A stretch of DNA of 64,000 bases from Gavia stellata (GCF_030936135.1 NC_082595.1:76790135-76854134), one strand, 5' to 3'; numbered from the stretch's first letter, positions 14,101 through 26,080 are shown. Translations and numbers: made by a program. Notes: generated from the letters alone by a model not told the origin.

Positions 14101-14775
14101 ATAAAGGTGAAACATCTTGCAAAAATAAAATAGGTAAGAAAACCTCAGGAATGTTTCATTTTAAAGGTGATCACACAATTTCATACTTCACCCTTCTCGT
14201 TAACTGCCAAACAGATGCATATAAACTCTCACTGTATGGTCTGCCTAACCAAAGCTGAAGATGTGAGGGAAGGTGTTAACAGTAAGGGTAGATGTGGTAT
14301 CTGTGTGCAGTCTAGTCACAAAATGCAACAAAGCCTTTCAGCTGTCAACATTTTCCCCTGTTAAAAATGAAAACCCTCAGTTTATTTCAAAATAACCATA
14401 AGGGCACTTTGTGTGGAACAGGATCATTAACTTAGCAGTGAAATGACTTGAGTGTAACCTGCCTCTAGTACCTTTTCAACTTTACTAGAAACTAATGAGT
14501 GAAAAAACAGAAAACGTCAAAAATAATTCCAGTGATATACATCACTGGCATGTATTTCTTTAACTTACTTGTTTCAATTATTGCCTTAAGTGATTTTCAT
14601 ACTACAGCATAAATTATTTTAAGCAGATTTTCTTTCTCATTTGGAGCAAAAAACTAGAAATGCCAAACAGAATCCTGAAGTTCATAGTCAGTTTACTTCT
14701 TACAGTTTTGGGTGTCAGTCTCGGTTTATATAATCATTAGGAGGAAAAAAGCAAAGTAGAGTATGCTGCTCAAGA
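8120..14775. other. Unassigned non-coding DNA
   Basis: About 6.6 kb with no supported gene. It contains a T run at 8661-8678, a TA-rich microsatellite-like patch near 10160-10185, and a somewhat GC-richer patch at about 11,850-12,800 that I could not assign. Open frames are chance-length and do not resemble known families. Confidence 0.4.
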
Positions 14776-14838
14776 GCATACATTAATATTACACAGAAAT
14801 GCTTGCAACAATACCTTAGTGCAACAAGGAATTTGGAG
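14776..14838. repeat. 63-bp direct repeat, copy A
   Basis: The segment from 'gcatacattaa' to 'ggaatttggag' recurs at 15572-15634. By direct reading, 61 of 63 positions are identical and there are no gaps. The flanks outside the 63 bp differ. Confidence 0.93.
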
Positions 14839-15340
14839 TCAAGTGGTATCCATGTGGGACAGATTTCTTTCGTGCTTCTATTAGCTTCTAATATATGAGT
14901 AGACTTTCAAAGGATCAAATAGTACAATCTGTCTTCTGAATAGTAGAACAAATTGCTGCACCAGAAACCTGCAAAAGAATCTATTCCATTATATTCTAAT
15001 GGTGGCAGACTAACATTTCAAGTGTTGCATAATTTCTTATAAATTCTCTCTACTCAAAAGAGCCTGTTTTACAAATACATAAAGAGAAAAACGAGGTCTC
15101 CTTTGAAATAAAGCGTTTGTTTGTTTGCCTTTTTAAGTGATAATTAACAGGAAAAATTAACACCAAATGGGATTTTAGAAATCTTCATTGACGAGTTATA
15201 AGGGGGTTCCTTTAATTTTTTTTTACAAAAACGTGAAAAACTGCAACTGGCTCTGTATTTAGGAAGCAGACTGTGCTTAATTTTTTGGAGAAGACCTGCT
15301 AAGTGTCTGGGTGCCTGTCCTGGCAATGCAAACCAGTTAG

Positions 15341-15571
15341 GGGGTTGCAGAGAGGTGGGTGTTGGTCTCCTCTCCCAAGTGACTAGTGACAGGACAGGAG
15401 GAAATGGCCTCAAGTTGCACCAGGGGAGATACAGACTGGATATTAGGAAAAATTTCTTTACTGAGAGTGGTGAAGCACTGGAATAAGCTGCCCAGGGAGG
15501 TGGTGCAGTCACCATCACTGGAGGTGTTCAAGGAACATGTGGACGAGGCATTGTGGGAAATGGTTTAATGG
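15341..15571 (+). mobile_element. CR1 LINE fragment (end of ORF2), both ends abnormal
   Basis: A young-looking CR1 segment starting at 'gggggttgcagagaggtggg' and ending at the ORF2 stop region ('attgtgggaaatggtttaatgggcat'). It encodes the C-terminal [12 protein letters not shown] segment. The normal CR1 3' UTR and octamer tail are absent. Instead CR1 sequence joins copy B of the 63-bp repeat through a shared 'gcat'. A CR1 without its tail cannot be explained by simple target-primed integration, so deletion, recombination or template switching is implied. Confidence 0.88.
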
Positions 15572-15634
15572 GCATACATTAAAATTACACAGAATTGCTT
15601 GCAACAATACCTTAGTGCAACAAGGAATTTGGAG
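15572..15634. repeat. 63-bp direct repeat, copy B
   Basis: Second copy of 14776-14838. There are two substitutions and no gaps. It lies immediately 3' of the tailless CR1 fragment. Confidence 0.93.
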
Positions 15635-16089
15635 AACTCCCTGCACTTCTGCAGTGTAAAACAGATTACGAGTAGGGCTTTCCAACTCTGAGAAGTAAAC
15701 TTTGTTTTGGTCCACTTAGTTGTCCCTGCAGGCCAGACATGCTCATGGTTGTGGAACTAATAAAGAAGCAGAAGCTGTAAGATTTTTTTGGTTTGATGAA
15801 ACAGTCATTCTGAGTCCTTTGTTCCCATACCAGCAAGAGATCTAAAGAGTAAATTCCCTTGTCTAGATCAATAAAACATGAACATACATTAATCACCCCC
15901 AAACCCATGGCTTTTTAAAACAGGCTAAGCTGAACTGAATTTCAGGTTAAATAATTTTATACAAATCTGATGTTAATTCTGAAAATTCAAAGCTAGATCC
16001 TTCGGAAATGCAAAGATAAACTTAATTACATTACTGATGACTTTCAAAGTGATTTACATCATGGTATTTCACAGATGGCTTTCAATCAA
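15635..16089. other. Unassigned non-coding DNA
   Basis: No gene or repeat recognised between the two CR1 copies. Confidence 0.45.
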
Positions 16090-17424
16090 ATTAAGGATTT
16101 ACAAAGGATGAAACTTTTAGTGATGGCAGACACAGATAAGGCTAGGGAACTTGATGCTTTCTTTGCCTCTATCATCTTCAACGAGGTCTCCTAGGCCTTT
16201 CTGCTTAGTGAAAGCGTTCAAGGAGAGGAACTATTAGGAGCAGCTGAAGATCAAGTTATGAGTTTTTCTTTGTGAGACTTCAGCTCATAGTATGTCCATG
16301 GAATCAGGTGGTCTACATCCATGGGTGCTGACAGAATTGGCCAATGTCCTTGCAAGGCAATGACAGCACGTGTCTGGATGGGTGAAAACACATGTGGGTA
16401 AAAAAAATTATTTGCTGGTCAATCTCACACTGTAGCGGTTAATGGATTGTACTTTACCTGGATGCCTGTCACAAGTGGAGTATCACAGGGAGCTATCCTG
16501 GGATATGTCCTGTTTAACGTCTTTATCAGTGACCTGGAGGATGTCATGGAGTGTACCCGTATCAAATTTGCAGATGACACCAAACTGGGGATCCTTGTTG
16601 ACATGCTTGAGGGCAGGGCTGCCATCAGAGGGACCAATGCAGGCTGGAAGAATGGGCTGACAGAGACTATGAAATTCAGGAAGGACAAGTGCAAAGTGTC
16701 CAACCTGGGAAGGAAAAGCCCTTGCAGTGATGCAGGCTGGGAGTGCCTGGCTGGGGAGCAGCTCTGCAGACAATGCCCTTGGGGGCCCCCATGGGCAGGG
16801 AGCTGAACGTGAGCCTGCAGTGGCCCTGGCAGTAATGAGGGCCAACAGCATCCTGGGCTGTGTCAGCAGGAACACAGATCTAGGGAAGGGATTACTCCCC
16901 TCTACTCAGCCCTTGTTATTCTGCATCTAGGCTGCTGCTGCCCATTTTGGGTCCCAGTAAAAAGATGTTGATAAACTGAAGTGTGTTCAATGAAGGGCCT
17001 CCAAGATGGCTGGGGTTGGAGAATCTGTGCTGTGAGGTGGGTTAAGGGAACGAGGCTTGTTCAGCCTAGGAAAGAGATGGTTTCAGGGGGACCTAACAGC
17101 AGCCTCTGGTGCCTATGGGGATGGTATCAAGGGGACAGAGCCAGGCTCTGGGTGGTGGGAAGACTAAAGACACTGAGCATAAAATGAAACAACAGAGGTT
17201 CAGACTATATATAAGGAAAAATTTTATCACCATGAAAACAGTCAAGTAGAAGAGTATCCAGAGAAGTTGTGCAGCCTCTGTCCTTGAAGGTTTTCAATAC
17301 CTGACTGAATACTGAACCAGTAACAGACAACTTGGTTTGACCCCACAGCTAAGCTTGCCTTGAGCAGGAGGTTGGACTGGAGACCTCTTGAGGTCCCCTC
17401 CAACCCCAATTCTCCTATCATCAT
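16090..17424 (+). mobile_element. Old CR1 LINE with internal deletion
   Basis: A decayed plus-strand CR1 ORF2. Near 16150-16180 the text reads 'gaacttgatgctttctttgcc' (L-D-A-F-F-A), the block just before the reverse transcriptase. Around 16400-16440 it jumps to 'atgcctgtcacaagtggagt' (V-T-S-G-V), so several hundred bp of reverse transcriptase are missing. It then continues through FADDTKLG (16566-16590) to a 3' end at 'ttggactggagacctcttgaggtcccctccaaccccaattctcc'. Stops and frameshifts are common. It is the same older CR1 style as the 7.3-kb copy. Confidence 0.88.
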
Positions 17425-20400
17425 GTAAACATCAGCTGAATATTGTGCCACAGTAAAATATAAAGTGTTACTCTGTATCAGCTAGTAATGCATAGATAAT
17501 TGAAAGAAAAAAATAAAGATTATTACAGGATTAAAATAAGGTACAATTTAATTTTCACTGTTACCTACATATACAAGCAATAACTACCTCGCAAACAGAT
17601 TATAAAAAGATTCCAAATTAAGTTTACAAAAGTATCCCGAGACAGTTAACTTCAAAATCCCACCCACTGCTGTCATTAGTAGGCATGTAAAATTCTTTAG
17701 CAAATAGAACAGTCAATGGAGCAGCACTAGAATAAAAATTTATTTTCCTTGTCTCATAATTTTTCCACTCTCTTAAAAAGAGACACTCTACCATAAAATT
17801 CTTTTTAAAACAGATGGAGACAGGTACAAACCATAGTCACCTGGGAAGATAAGAATGTGGAAAAGTAACAAATTACAAAATCATAAACTGCTATTAGGCT
17901 ACTAATTAATAAGCACTGCCCATTCAACCATATAAATATATAATTCAACCGTGTGTGTGTGTATATATATATACACATACATATATATATAAAAGCCTGA
18001 ACAATTTGCATTTGCAGAACATTAGCATTTTGCCAAATTCTAAAGTACATATATTTACAAAAAGGAAATCAGCCAGACAAAAGAAATATCCTGCAACTGT
18101 TAATTCTAAAACTGTAAGGGTAACTCAGGTGAAACACTGCAGGGAGCGATGACAGGTCAGACCAAGTTCTTTTTTTAGCGTTTCCTATTCTTTAGGTCTA
18201 CAGCATGTTATGCTCAGCAAATGGGACTTTGAGATTACTCTTTTGAGACACCTAATAGTCTCCACTCAGCAAAGACCATAAGTACTTTCTCTGGATTTGG
18301 CATTCCTCTCTGGAGGCCAGATATGTAGAAGTTGGATGTCAACATACCTATTTAGTCAGTACTTAGACTTAGTTAAAGTCCAAGCTGCAGGAAGGTTTCT
18401 TCCAACCAGGTTGCAAATCCTCACCTGTAACAGCTAACTCCAGGGACTGGCTCAGTCATCCTGTTTTATTTCAAAACTAAAGACAGCGATGTTTACTCAA
18501 GTTACATCTAACAGTCACTGGACAAGAGCAGAAATTGTCTGAAGAGCATGGACTTAAACCTAGGGTTTCCTACTCCTAAAAACAGATAAGATATCACACA
18601 GGTGGGATTTAGTTCTCACATTAAGACATGTAAATGCATGTTTGTGTCAGTGAGCTACATATCTAAGCTCATGCTATCACCACTGCTCGATTCAGTTGCC
18701 TAAGCAGACACATTTAGTGACAGTGCCACTAATGTTGCTCAAGGGTATCAGAGGCATCTACACTGACAGAGAAAATGTGACACAGGACTTAGAGAAGATC
18801 TGCAGTCCTTTGGGGTAGCAGCTGGAGACCCAGCCCAAAACATTAGGGTACTCTGTAAGTGTTTCATAGCTCAGACATCCCAACCACATGGAGACATCTA
18901 AATGCACATGTCTACCTTTATGCATCTTCATCTTGAGGAGACTCCCATCTTGGTGAAAAATCTCTTCAAGAAATATAAGGCAACAATCTGTCTAATAACT
19001 ATGCTGGTTGCAGAGGTTATTGCTCCCACCAAAGCTAAGATATGCTCACTAACATGGTTCAACTGCACTATTTAATTTTGCACTGAAACAGATAGGGAGA
19101 GCCCAGGTGATCAGTTAACAGCACTTTTGCAGAGAGGCTAGTGTGTGTCTAAATTGCTACAATGGCATTACAAAGGGAACCCTCACGCTGCCCCAGCACT
19201 TTCAAAGCTGCATAACGAACTGTTTTCGTATCTTTGTCAGAGCTTAAGTGCCATGTGGTTATTCCATCTCTGGACAAAACCCCCCTCTCTCTGTATGCTG
19301 TGAAAAAGATTTCAAAAATCATGTCTCAAGTCCGTAGTTACTTCAAAACTTTTCAAGGATGCATGTGTTTCCCAAAATACCCATTGCTCTTCCAGTGGCC
19401 TAGAGAGCTTGCTGGTGAGAAAATGCTACAATCTGCAAGGAAGAAAATATATATCCCTTTCTGCCTGAGTTGCTTTACTAATAACAAAAATATTTTTTGC
19501 CAACAGATCGGCAAATATGGAGTGGTGTGCAATCTAGTGTTGAAACTGTTCTTTAGAACAGGAGTCTTGAAACAATACACATTTTGCTATTATACAGATT
19601 CCAGTATCCTCCTGTGTTTTGTGTCTTTTCTTTACAAAATACTTTTGAATGAAGCTTTTTTAAAAAATGAAAATGAAATTGTTGTATCAATTAGATACCA
19701 GTTCCTTTTGTTTATTCCTTTCCTTGCTCTTTTCATAATCAGGCTTCAGCGCTGTGGAGGAAGGTAGAAGAACTGATCCTCCACCTTAATGAAGCAAACA
19801 AAAAGTAAAGCACTAACAAAAAGGGCACAGTAGTTCCTGAGTGGCTACCAAACTTACATACTTGTTTAACTTTATTTTCTTTAATTTGGCTAATCTTATT
19901 TGATTTTCTAATGTGAATATTCAGGAACACTTGTTTTGCAAATCAAACATTTCTGTGGAAAGAAAGTTTGCTAAAAGAAAGAATTAAACAAATATGACAT
20001 ACCAAATACAAAGTTTAAGAAACAGAACAGTGGCCAGTGTCTAAGCAGGTATAAAAATCTCTTTGGGGACCCAAATCAACATCAAAGTAACTTGTTTTGT
20101 AAATATTAATATATTTTACATATATAGAAAACAAAATTTATTATCTGAAACAAATGCATTCAAATTAACAAGATAAATTATTTACAGTATTAAAAAAGTG
20201 GTGTTTCAGAGAATTTTTCTGACATAAAAATGGATCTGATGAAACAAATGGAAGAAGAAGGATAAGGACTAATGCTAAAAATCTTTTCTATTTATGGTGA
20301 ATATGCATTACTAGGAGACATAACAAAACTAAATGTTATTTATCTATAAGAAAAAAATGCCATTCATCATAATAGTTACCCTCTAAATTTCTCAAAGGCT

Positions 20401-21050
20401 CTGGATCAGTTGAGGTATTGTTGAACTCATATTTTAAAGGCCTTTTCTGTTTAAGATGATTTCTATTAAAGTATGTTACTTTAAATATTACTATGAAGAT
20501 AATTCCATCACGCAGAAATAAAAATTTAAAAATCAAGTAATACATAAGGGGATTTTATCAATATTCATTAATTTTGAACAGAAAGGTTTAAAGTAATCAT
20601 TAAAGGAGTTAAATTTACTCAGATTAAATCTTTGAAATCATTAGTCAACTTGGAGTAAATTAGGCCTACTGTGCCTACACTTGTGCGTACACAAGTAAAG
20701 CCAAGCAGTATACAATGAATGTAAGAAAGTTTTAAAACTGAGCACCAGATTTTATTTTGCTCAGGTCATGACTTTTTTGATTAAATCAGAAACTAAGTCT
20801 GTCCTATAAGAATTTGTAGTGATAAGTTACCAAGTTTAAAAATAAACATTTTTATCTCTGCCAACCAGCCATTGTCTCTAAAGCACACAGAAGCTCTACA
20901 ACTCCTAAAAGACGGGCATTAGTTTCCTAACTTGGAACCTCTACACGCATGTTATGTCTTGACTTTAAAATTCATAGCGCTTATTTTAAACATCACCTGA
21001 AACAACTTTCTTTGTTGCCATTTTCACTGTGTATGCAAACACCGACAAAT
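17425..21050. other. Unassigned non-coding DNA downstream of MEI4
   Basis: No supported gene. A 177-codon open frame on the plus strand at 19234-19767 is the longest non-repeat frame here. Its translation is rich in F, L, I and K and lacks any recognisable motif. I read it as a chance frame in AT-rich DNA. A TG/TA microsatellite is listed separately. Confidence 0.45.
17951..17990. repeat. Compound (TG)n/(TA)n microsatellite with palindromic core
   Basis: TG repeats pass into TA repeats and then ACAC/ATAT. Positions 17958-17977 form a perfect 20-bp palindrome (TGTGTATATA and its complement), a length-unstable and possibly cruciform-prone site. Confidence 0.9.
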
Positions 21051-21054
21051 TGTT

Positions 21055-21275
21055 TTCCACTATAAGAAACAGCATTTATTCAAAACGGCACCTGGATTAT
21101 TACATTTTTTTTCTATCTTTAAAATTGGAAATAAATTGCATTATCTCTGAAACTCCTGTATAGCATAGTAGTTTAAAGTAAATGTTTTCCAATAACGACA
21201 ATTTTCCTGTCTGGCTCAAAAATTTTCCAATGCAATCCCACAACAAATGCACTGTTAAAAAGTAGGCTGCTTGTT
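21055..21275 (-). other. MEI4: Putative MEI4 3' UTR with poly(A) signal
   Basis: On the minus strand after the stop codon at 21276-21278, the first canonical AATAAA is at 21080-21075, about 200 nt downstream. It is followed about 20 nt later by a CA dinucleotide and a GT-rich element (TTTGTCGGTGTTTG, minus strand, about 21049-21036), the arrangement of a cleavage/polyadenylation site. Other AATAAA-like hexamers exist further downstream (for example near 20751), so the true 3' end could be longer. This is inference from signal spacing only; no transcript evidence is available. Confidence 0.4.
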
Positions 21276-21527
21276 TTAATCAATTTGTATTTGAGCTGAG
21301 TTCAAAAGAACACTCACTCTCCATAAATATAAAGAAAACAAAGGGAATTCATCTGAGAGGTGAAGAATAATTTGATCGAGGTTCTTCAGAAATTTGATTT
21401 TTTCTTCTCCATCATAGTCTGAGCTTGAAACGTTACTTTCTTCTGTCTCATTTTGAAGAAGTTGTTCCAGAATCATGCACAAAGGGGAAATATTTTCATA
21501 CTGGGTAACGTCATACACAGCCTGGAT
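21276..21527 (-). CDS. MEI4: MEI4 last coding exon (C-terminus of meiotic DSB protein MEI4)
   Basis: MEI4 works with REC114 and IHO1 on meiotic chromosome axes and is needed for SPO11-dependent DNA double-strand breaks. This exon gives 83 residues plus a TAA stop. It starts IQAVYDVTQYENI, passes through LEQLLQNETEE, an acidic/serine linker, then LHLSDEFPLFSLYLWRVSVL, and ends SAQIQID. The YDV-x-x-YENI, LEQLLQ and LSD-x-FPLF-x-LYLWR blocks fit the C-terminal end of vertebrate MEI4 as I recall it. The exon is bounded upstream by a strong acceptor (T-rich tract, then TTCCCAG at 21534-21528) and begins in phase 0. That fits the phase-0 end of the exon at 61789. Helical and hydrophobic in character, with no signal peptide. 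The exact C-terminus differs between species, so the last few residues are less certain. The family assignment rests on memory of vertebrate MEI4. Confidence 0.85.
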   Translation of the reverse strand: MQAVYDVTQYENISPLCMILEQLLQNETEESNVSSSDYDGEEKIKFLKNLDQIILHLSDEFPLFSLYLWRVSVLLNSAQIQID

Positions 21528-24500
21528 CTGGGAATAAAGAAAAATTGATAAATAAGCACAGTGGGAAAATGCTTCTGCAGCCCACCGTCTCAGATGACAG
21601 TTTAAGGAATTACGTTAAAATTTGCAGCAGTATTTATATAATTAGAATGGCTATACGCTCAGTACAATTACTTCTAAGAAATGTTTTCCTTTTTGTGGTA
21701 ACAGCCGAACAACTAACTTTCCATTATACTACCAAGTGAAAAGTCAACATAACCTGTTCATGAGTCAAAGAGGGTTTTCTCTACCTAATTATCCATAGGC
21801 TGTGACATAAAATAATGATCTACAGATAAACAACAACAACAGCTTAGTTTGTTTGAGGCATGTAATTAAAATTGGTGGATTTCTGCTTTTTGAGAAATAA
21901 AATACAAGTAAAAAAAGCAATTTTTTTACTCTCAAATATAGACAATCAGCTATTCAAGTGGCACCTCTAGAAAGCAAATAAAAAGTTCAAATCCTTAATC
22001 TCAATAGAAAATACACAAGCCAGTACTACATATCTGAGTTAGTGACAAAGCGGAAGAGTCAGTTTGTCAAAGAAGCTCACTGACCAAACTACAAATTCAT
22101 TAAAAGCCTTACAACTTTATCTAATATAAAGTTATTTGTCCTGTGTTTGGAAATTGCAAGTTCAAACTGAAACTTTCAGAATCTCTGCCGTACATAGGGA
22201 ATAACTGGTAAGATAAAAACTTAAACCTTGGGGAGTTGTCTCTCTGGAATGAAATTCTGTGTCCTCCTTAACAGCAAAATCTACCAATAATGTGAGATGA
22301 CCTTCTTCTAAAAAAGGCTGCAATTACAGCAGCTAGATGATCAGAACTGAAATGTAAAATCATAGCTGCTAGAAAATTAATTATATATTTTAGAAAATGG
22401 ACTTTTGTAGACATCTTGAAAATTAGGTTAATTGCTGAAAAATATTGTCCCTAGCCTTGCATGCTCCAGTTCTGTCTCTCTGGAACCTGGTAAGAAAAAT
22501 ATGCAGTTCAAAAGCTGCTGCCAAGAATTCAATATTGACATTCTTATCACAACAGACAGCAAAAAATATAAAAGGACAATATTAAGTATTTGCATACTTC
22601 TGAAGTCCACTTAAATCAAATTGTATAATTAAGGAAAACGTCCTTCTAAAAAAGAGGTAACAAGTCTGTTTCTTCATATACCAAGCATCTGACTCTAGGA
22701 CATCCATGCCTACACACCGATTGTTTTGACTATTAACTAATACTGGTGAGATAAGTGTATTTATTTTGCTTATTTGACTAAATTACAGCTTTCTAAGTTG
22801 AGAAAATAACTGGTATTAATGATCTCCTGAATTTCTAGGGAATAGATGATTCTAAAGGACTACAAAGTCTACTCTTTCAGTGTAGGAGTCATCTGACCAA
22901 ACACAGGCATCAACAAGCTAAGGTAGCTATCCTTGGCTCCTGTTTTAGTCAACAGAGGGTGGGACTCAGTTGCTTGAATGTAGATATCTATTTCCATTTT
23001 GGATGTACAAGGGTATCCAAGGCATGTACATGAGTAGAGCTTTACAGAAGAGTCAGCGGCTGTAAGCCAGGAGGAGTACCTTAGGCCATGCAGTGCGGTA
23101 TTAGATGTCTGACTTTTGGCAACTGAGTCTTTCAGGATGTAATTCATCCCATTCTAAACTAGATCCTCAGATGTACCATGTCCTGCAACTCTTTACAGTG
23201 ATAAAGTACGACTATGCCCAGAAAAATTACTATGTAGAAACATAAATTGAAGTTCTATGCTTTTAGTTCCTATAATTTGGATATTAGAAGTACAACATTA
23301 AAAGCAAAAACCTTCGTTTGATTCTTAAGCGTTGACCTTCTAAATTCACGCGCATCTTCCTTTCACATGAGGAATCTATAGAAAATGTTTTAGAAAGGCA
23401 AATTATGTCACTTCTCTTATCCCCCTAACCTCAGGCTCTTCCAACCAGTTAAGCAATTGCATTACTTTCAGTGGGTCTTGAAAAATGGAACTAATTGCAA
23501 CTTAGTAAACTATCTAATTGATTATGGATAATAGAAACCACAAGCTAACTAATTCTCTTTCCTCTGCAAATACTACTGCACTAAAGGAAAATTATTTTAG
23601 CCACACAGAACTGACTTTGAACAGAAATGGTAAGTCTGATGGCAAGGAGGAAGTATATTTTTGAGGTAATGACTTTTCAGGGGACAAATGCACCTTGAAA
23701 TACTGTTTTATAAAACCAGAAAAAAAAAAAAAATCAGTCTAGAACATTTTCTGGCTCAAGGCTTATTAACCTTTCCAACCCATTTAATAATCTGAACAAA
23801 ACGTGACTCCATTTCTTTTGTTAGATGTCTTTTGTAGCACTAATTTATGCAATTACTACCAATGCAAACTTATGCCACAGAATTTGTAGAGGAATTGTTA
23901 CCTAATGGTGCAGTCAGATAACAGACCTATTCATCTTGCTCACCAATGTCTGTAAGCAGGTAGCAGCATATGCACATGTACACACACATGCACATAGATC
24001 ATCCATCCAGAAAGTTCAGAAGGTATGTCTATAAAGCAAATCTTATATATAGACTACAATTCCAGAATATATTAATACCAACTTTAAATAACTTTAACAC
24101 TAACTGTTTTTCAGAAAGAATTTTAAGATAATCACTGTTTTTACAGATCAGATGGGTGTCCAATATGGGTTTTGGACACTGTTTTTTTGTGAGATCAGTC
24201 CTTGCCAATTTTTCCTCACCAGGTATTTGGAAATGTGTTTCTTAGCAGTAAGAGGCATTTTGCATGCACCTCCATTTTGAATTTGACTTTTGAAATTATT
24301 TTCTTATTATGATTTCTCAAATCAAACAAGCTTTTCAAAGTTAAATAATTTTTTTTAAATTATTGATTATATAAGATTGAGCTTTACATAAAATGGAAAC
24401 AAGGGGTACAAGAATCTCCTGGCTGGATTTGATGATCTGCTAATCAGAATTCATGTATTTCTATCACCAAGTTCAGAATGCAGCAGTGTTAAAGCTTTCG

Positions 24501-24819
24501 ACTGAAATTAATTCTCCAAGCTTCTCCTGCATTACAGGGTGACCACCTGGAATAGCACACATATTTACTACATAATCTAAAAGCAGGGAAGAACTTCCCT
24601 AACCTGTCTTCTTTACAATGCTATCATAAAAACCAGTACTAATACGTTAAAGGAAACCACTCAAAAATATATGCAGCAATGACAGTCAGAATGCTAAAAA
24701 ACTATCTTGTTCCAGGTCCCTGGCCCTTTATTATACTTCCTCCTTGCAAAGCAACAGATCAGATGGCCCTGGATCAAATTCCAAGCCACTGCTCTCTTAT
24801 TAGACAGATTTGGAATTGG
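21528..24819 (-). other. MEI4 intron, 3' part: no gene or repeat recognised
   Basis: This is the acceptor-proximal part of the roughly 40.3-kb intron between the two MEI4 exons (21528-61788). It is AT-rich and unique-looking, with a 14-base A run near 23720. No additional MEI4 exon is required, because the two flanking exons join in phase without an obvious gap in the protein. Confidence 0.5.
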
Positions 24820-24824
24820 GGTCT
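24820..24824. repeat. 5-bp target-site duplication (GGTCT), left
   Basis: GGTCT directly precedes the TG that opens the LTR and is repeated directly after the closing CA at 26270-26274. Confidence 0.8.
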
Positions 24825-25153
24825 TGTGGTGGTGCACTCCTTCCCCCCGCCCTTTTTCCTGGGCCGCTCTACAACCTCAGGAATTCCAGCTAGGCCTTGG
24901 CCTTTGCACAATGAGTTGGGAGGTTAAGCATCCCTTGACCGTACCAGGAACTCTTGCATGGTTAAGGTGGGGAGCAGCACCGACTGTACCAAGCACTCCT
25001 CTTAGCCAAATCAAGGCAGGTAATGAAAGCGGCAATAATCAGTCATCCCCTGACAGCCTTGGAACATCCCTTACCTGGACTGTAGCCCGAGTGGCACGGT
25101 ACCAGTGTTACTGGAATTCCAGTAACTTTCCAGTAACTTGCTGAAGACTAAAG

Positions 25154-25177
25154 CCAATCATCTTACCAACCTATAAA
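25154..25177 (+). promoter_or_regulatory. LTR promoter: CCAAT and TATA boxes
   Basis: CCAAT at 25154-25158 and TATAAA at 25172-25177, spaced like a compact retroviral core promoter. Transcription would start around 25200, running antisense to MEI4. Activity is unknown. Confidence 0.55.
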
Positions 25178-25241
25178 CAGCGGTCCCAAGTGAGACCCTT
25201 TGAACTCTCCTGGACTGCAGTGGGCTGCAACCAGCATCTCC

Positions 25242-25291
25242 CTCTGAGTGGGACGCCCCTCAGAGTTTCACAAACTCTCCAGTTTGTGAAA
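25242..25291 (+). other. Two adjacent hairpins in the LTR leader
   Basis: Hairpin 1: CTCTGAG (25242-25248) pairs with CTCAGAG (25259-25265). Hairpin 2 starts at the next base: TTTCACAAACT (25266-25276) pairs perfectly with AGTTTGTGAAA (25281-25291) around a CTCC loop. They lie about 65-115 bp after the TATA box, in what should be the 5' end of the LTR transcript. Confidence 0.85.
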
Positions 25292-25440
25292 TTTGGAGGA
25301 CTGCCACCAAAAGCTGGCGATGAGACCTGGGCTAAAACCCTCTCCTCCTTGAGGGTCAACCCTGGCCCGTTGAGAAATGCTGAGACATTTGAAGTGAGTA
25401 TTTCACGGAACTCGAGGGGAATTTTTAATAGCTATACCTT

Positions 25441-25476
25441 TATCTATCTATCTATCTTTGTGTTTGTGTGTGTGTA
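25441..25476 (+). repeat. Microsatellite (TATC)4 followed by (TG)n
   Basis: Four TATC units at 25441-25456, then a TG-rich run, all inside the solo LTR. Confidence 0.9.
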
Positions 25477-25672
25477 TGAATCAATTTGAGTACTCAATAG
25501 CAAGTATACTACTATCATTCCAAATCTGTAATCAAGCCACTGTTTTGATTGTAGTAAATTCTATCAACTCATTTTGCAAATGTTAAACTAATCCATGATT
25601 AAGTGTTGCTAAGATCTTATGATTTACCTTAAACTGTGAATGAACCTTAGACTGCTGCTAAATACATATAAT

Positions 25673-26080
25673 CCTTTAGATATAAACCATTGACCAAGTC
25701 TGAGACTAGGATTAGACCTAGCCACACCTAGACTCCTCTCTGAGGAGTTTAGAAAGCAAGGGGGTCTACTCTGAACCTCGTGACTCAATGGGAGGGTCTC
25801 CCCTACTCTTTGTATCTCTTCCATTAAACATAAACCGCTGTCCAAGTCTGTGACTAGGAGTGGACATAGACCATCTTCTCTGAACCTCGTGAGTCAACGG
25901 GAGGATTTCTTTGTCCCTTGTACCCTTCCTTTCCTTTAGACATGAACCGTTGACCAAGTCTGAGACTAAGTCTGGATTCAGCCGCACCTAAACTCCTCTC
26001 CAAGAAGTTTAGAAAGCAAGGGGGTCCATTCAGAACCTTGTGATTCAACAGGAGGGTCCTCTTTACCCTTTTCTTTCTCT
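25673..26080 (+). repeat. Three-copy tandem repeat, about 148-bp unit, inside the LTR
   Basis: Copies start at CCTTTAGA/CCATTAAA-type words at about 25673, 25821 and 25933. Each reads [A/C]ATAAACC[A/G]-TGTCCAAGTCTG-like text, then a 'gaacctcgtgactcaa'-like end. Copies 1 and 3 are about 148 bp. Copy 2 lacks about 36 bp covering the 'actcctctc...agtttagaaagcaaggggg' part. A weak partial fourth start ('tataaatcatt') follows at about 26091. Confidence 0.88.

Noticed and set aside
19234..19767. 177-codon plus-strand open frame
   Set aside because: No recognisable domain and strongly biased to F, L, I and K. One or a few frames of this length are expected by chance in six frames over 64 kb.
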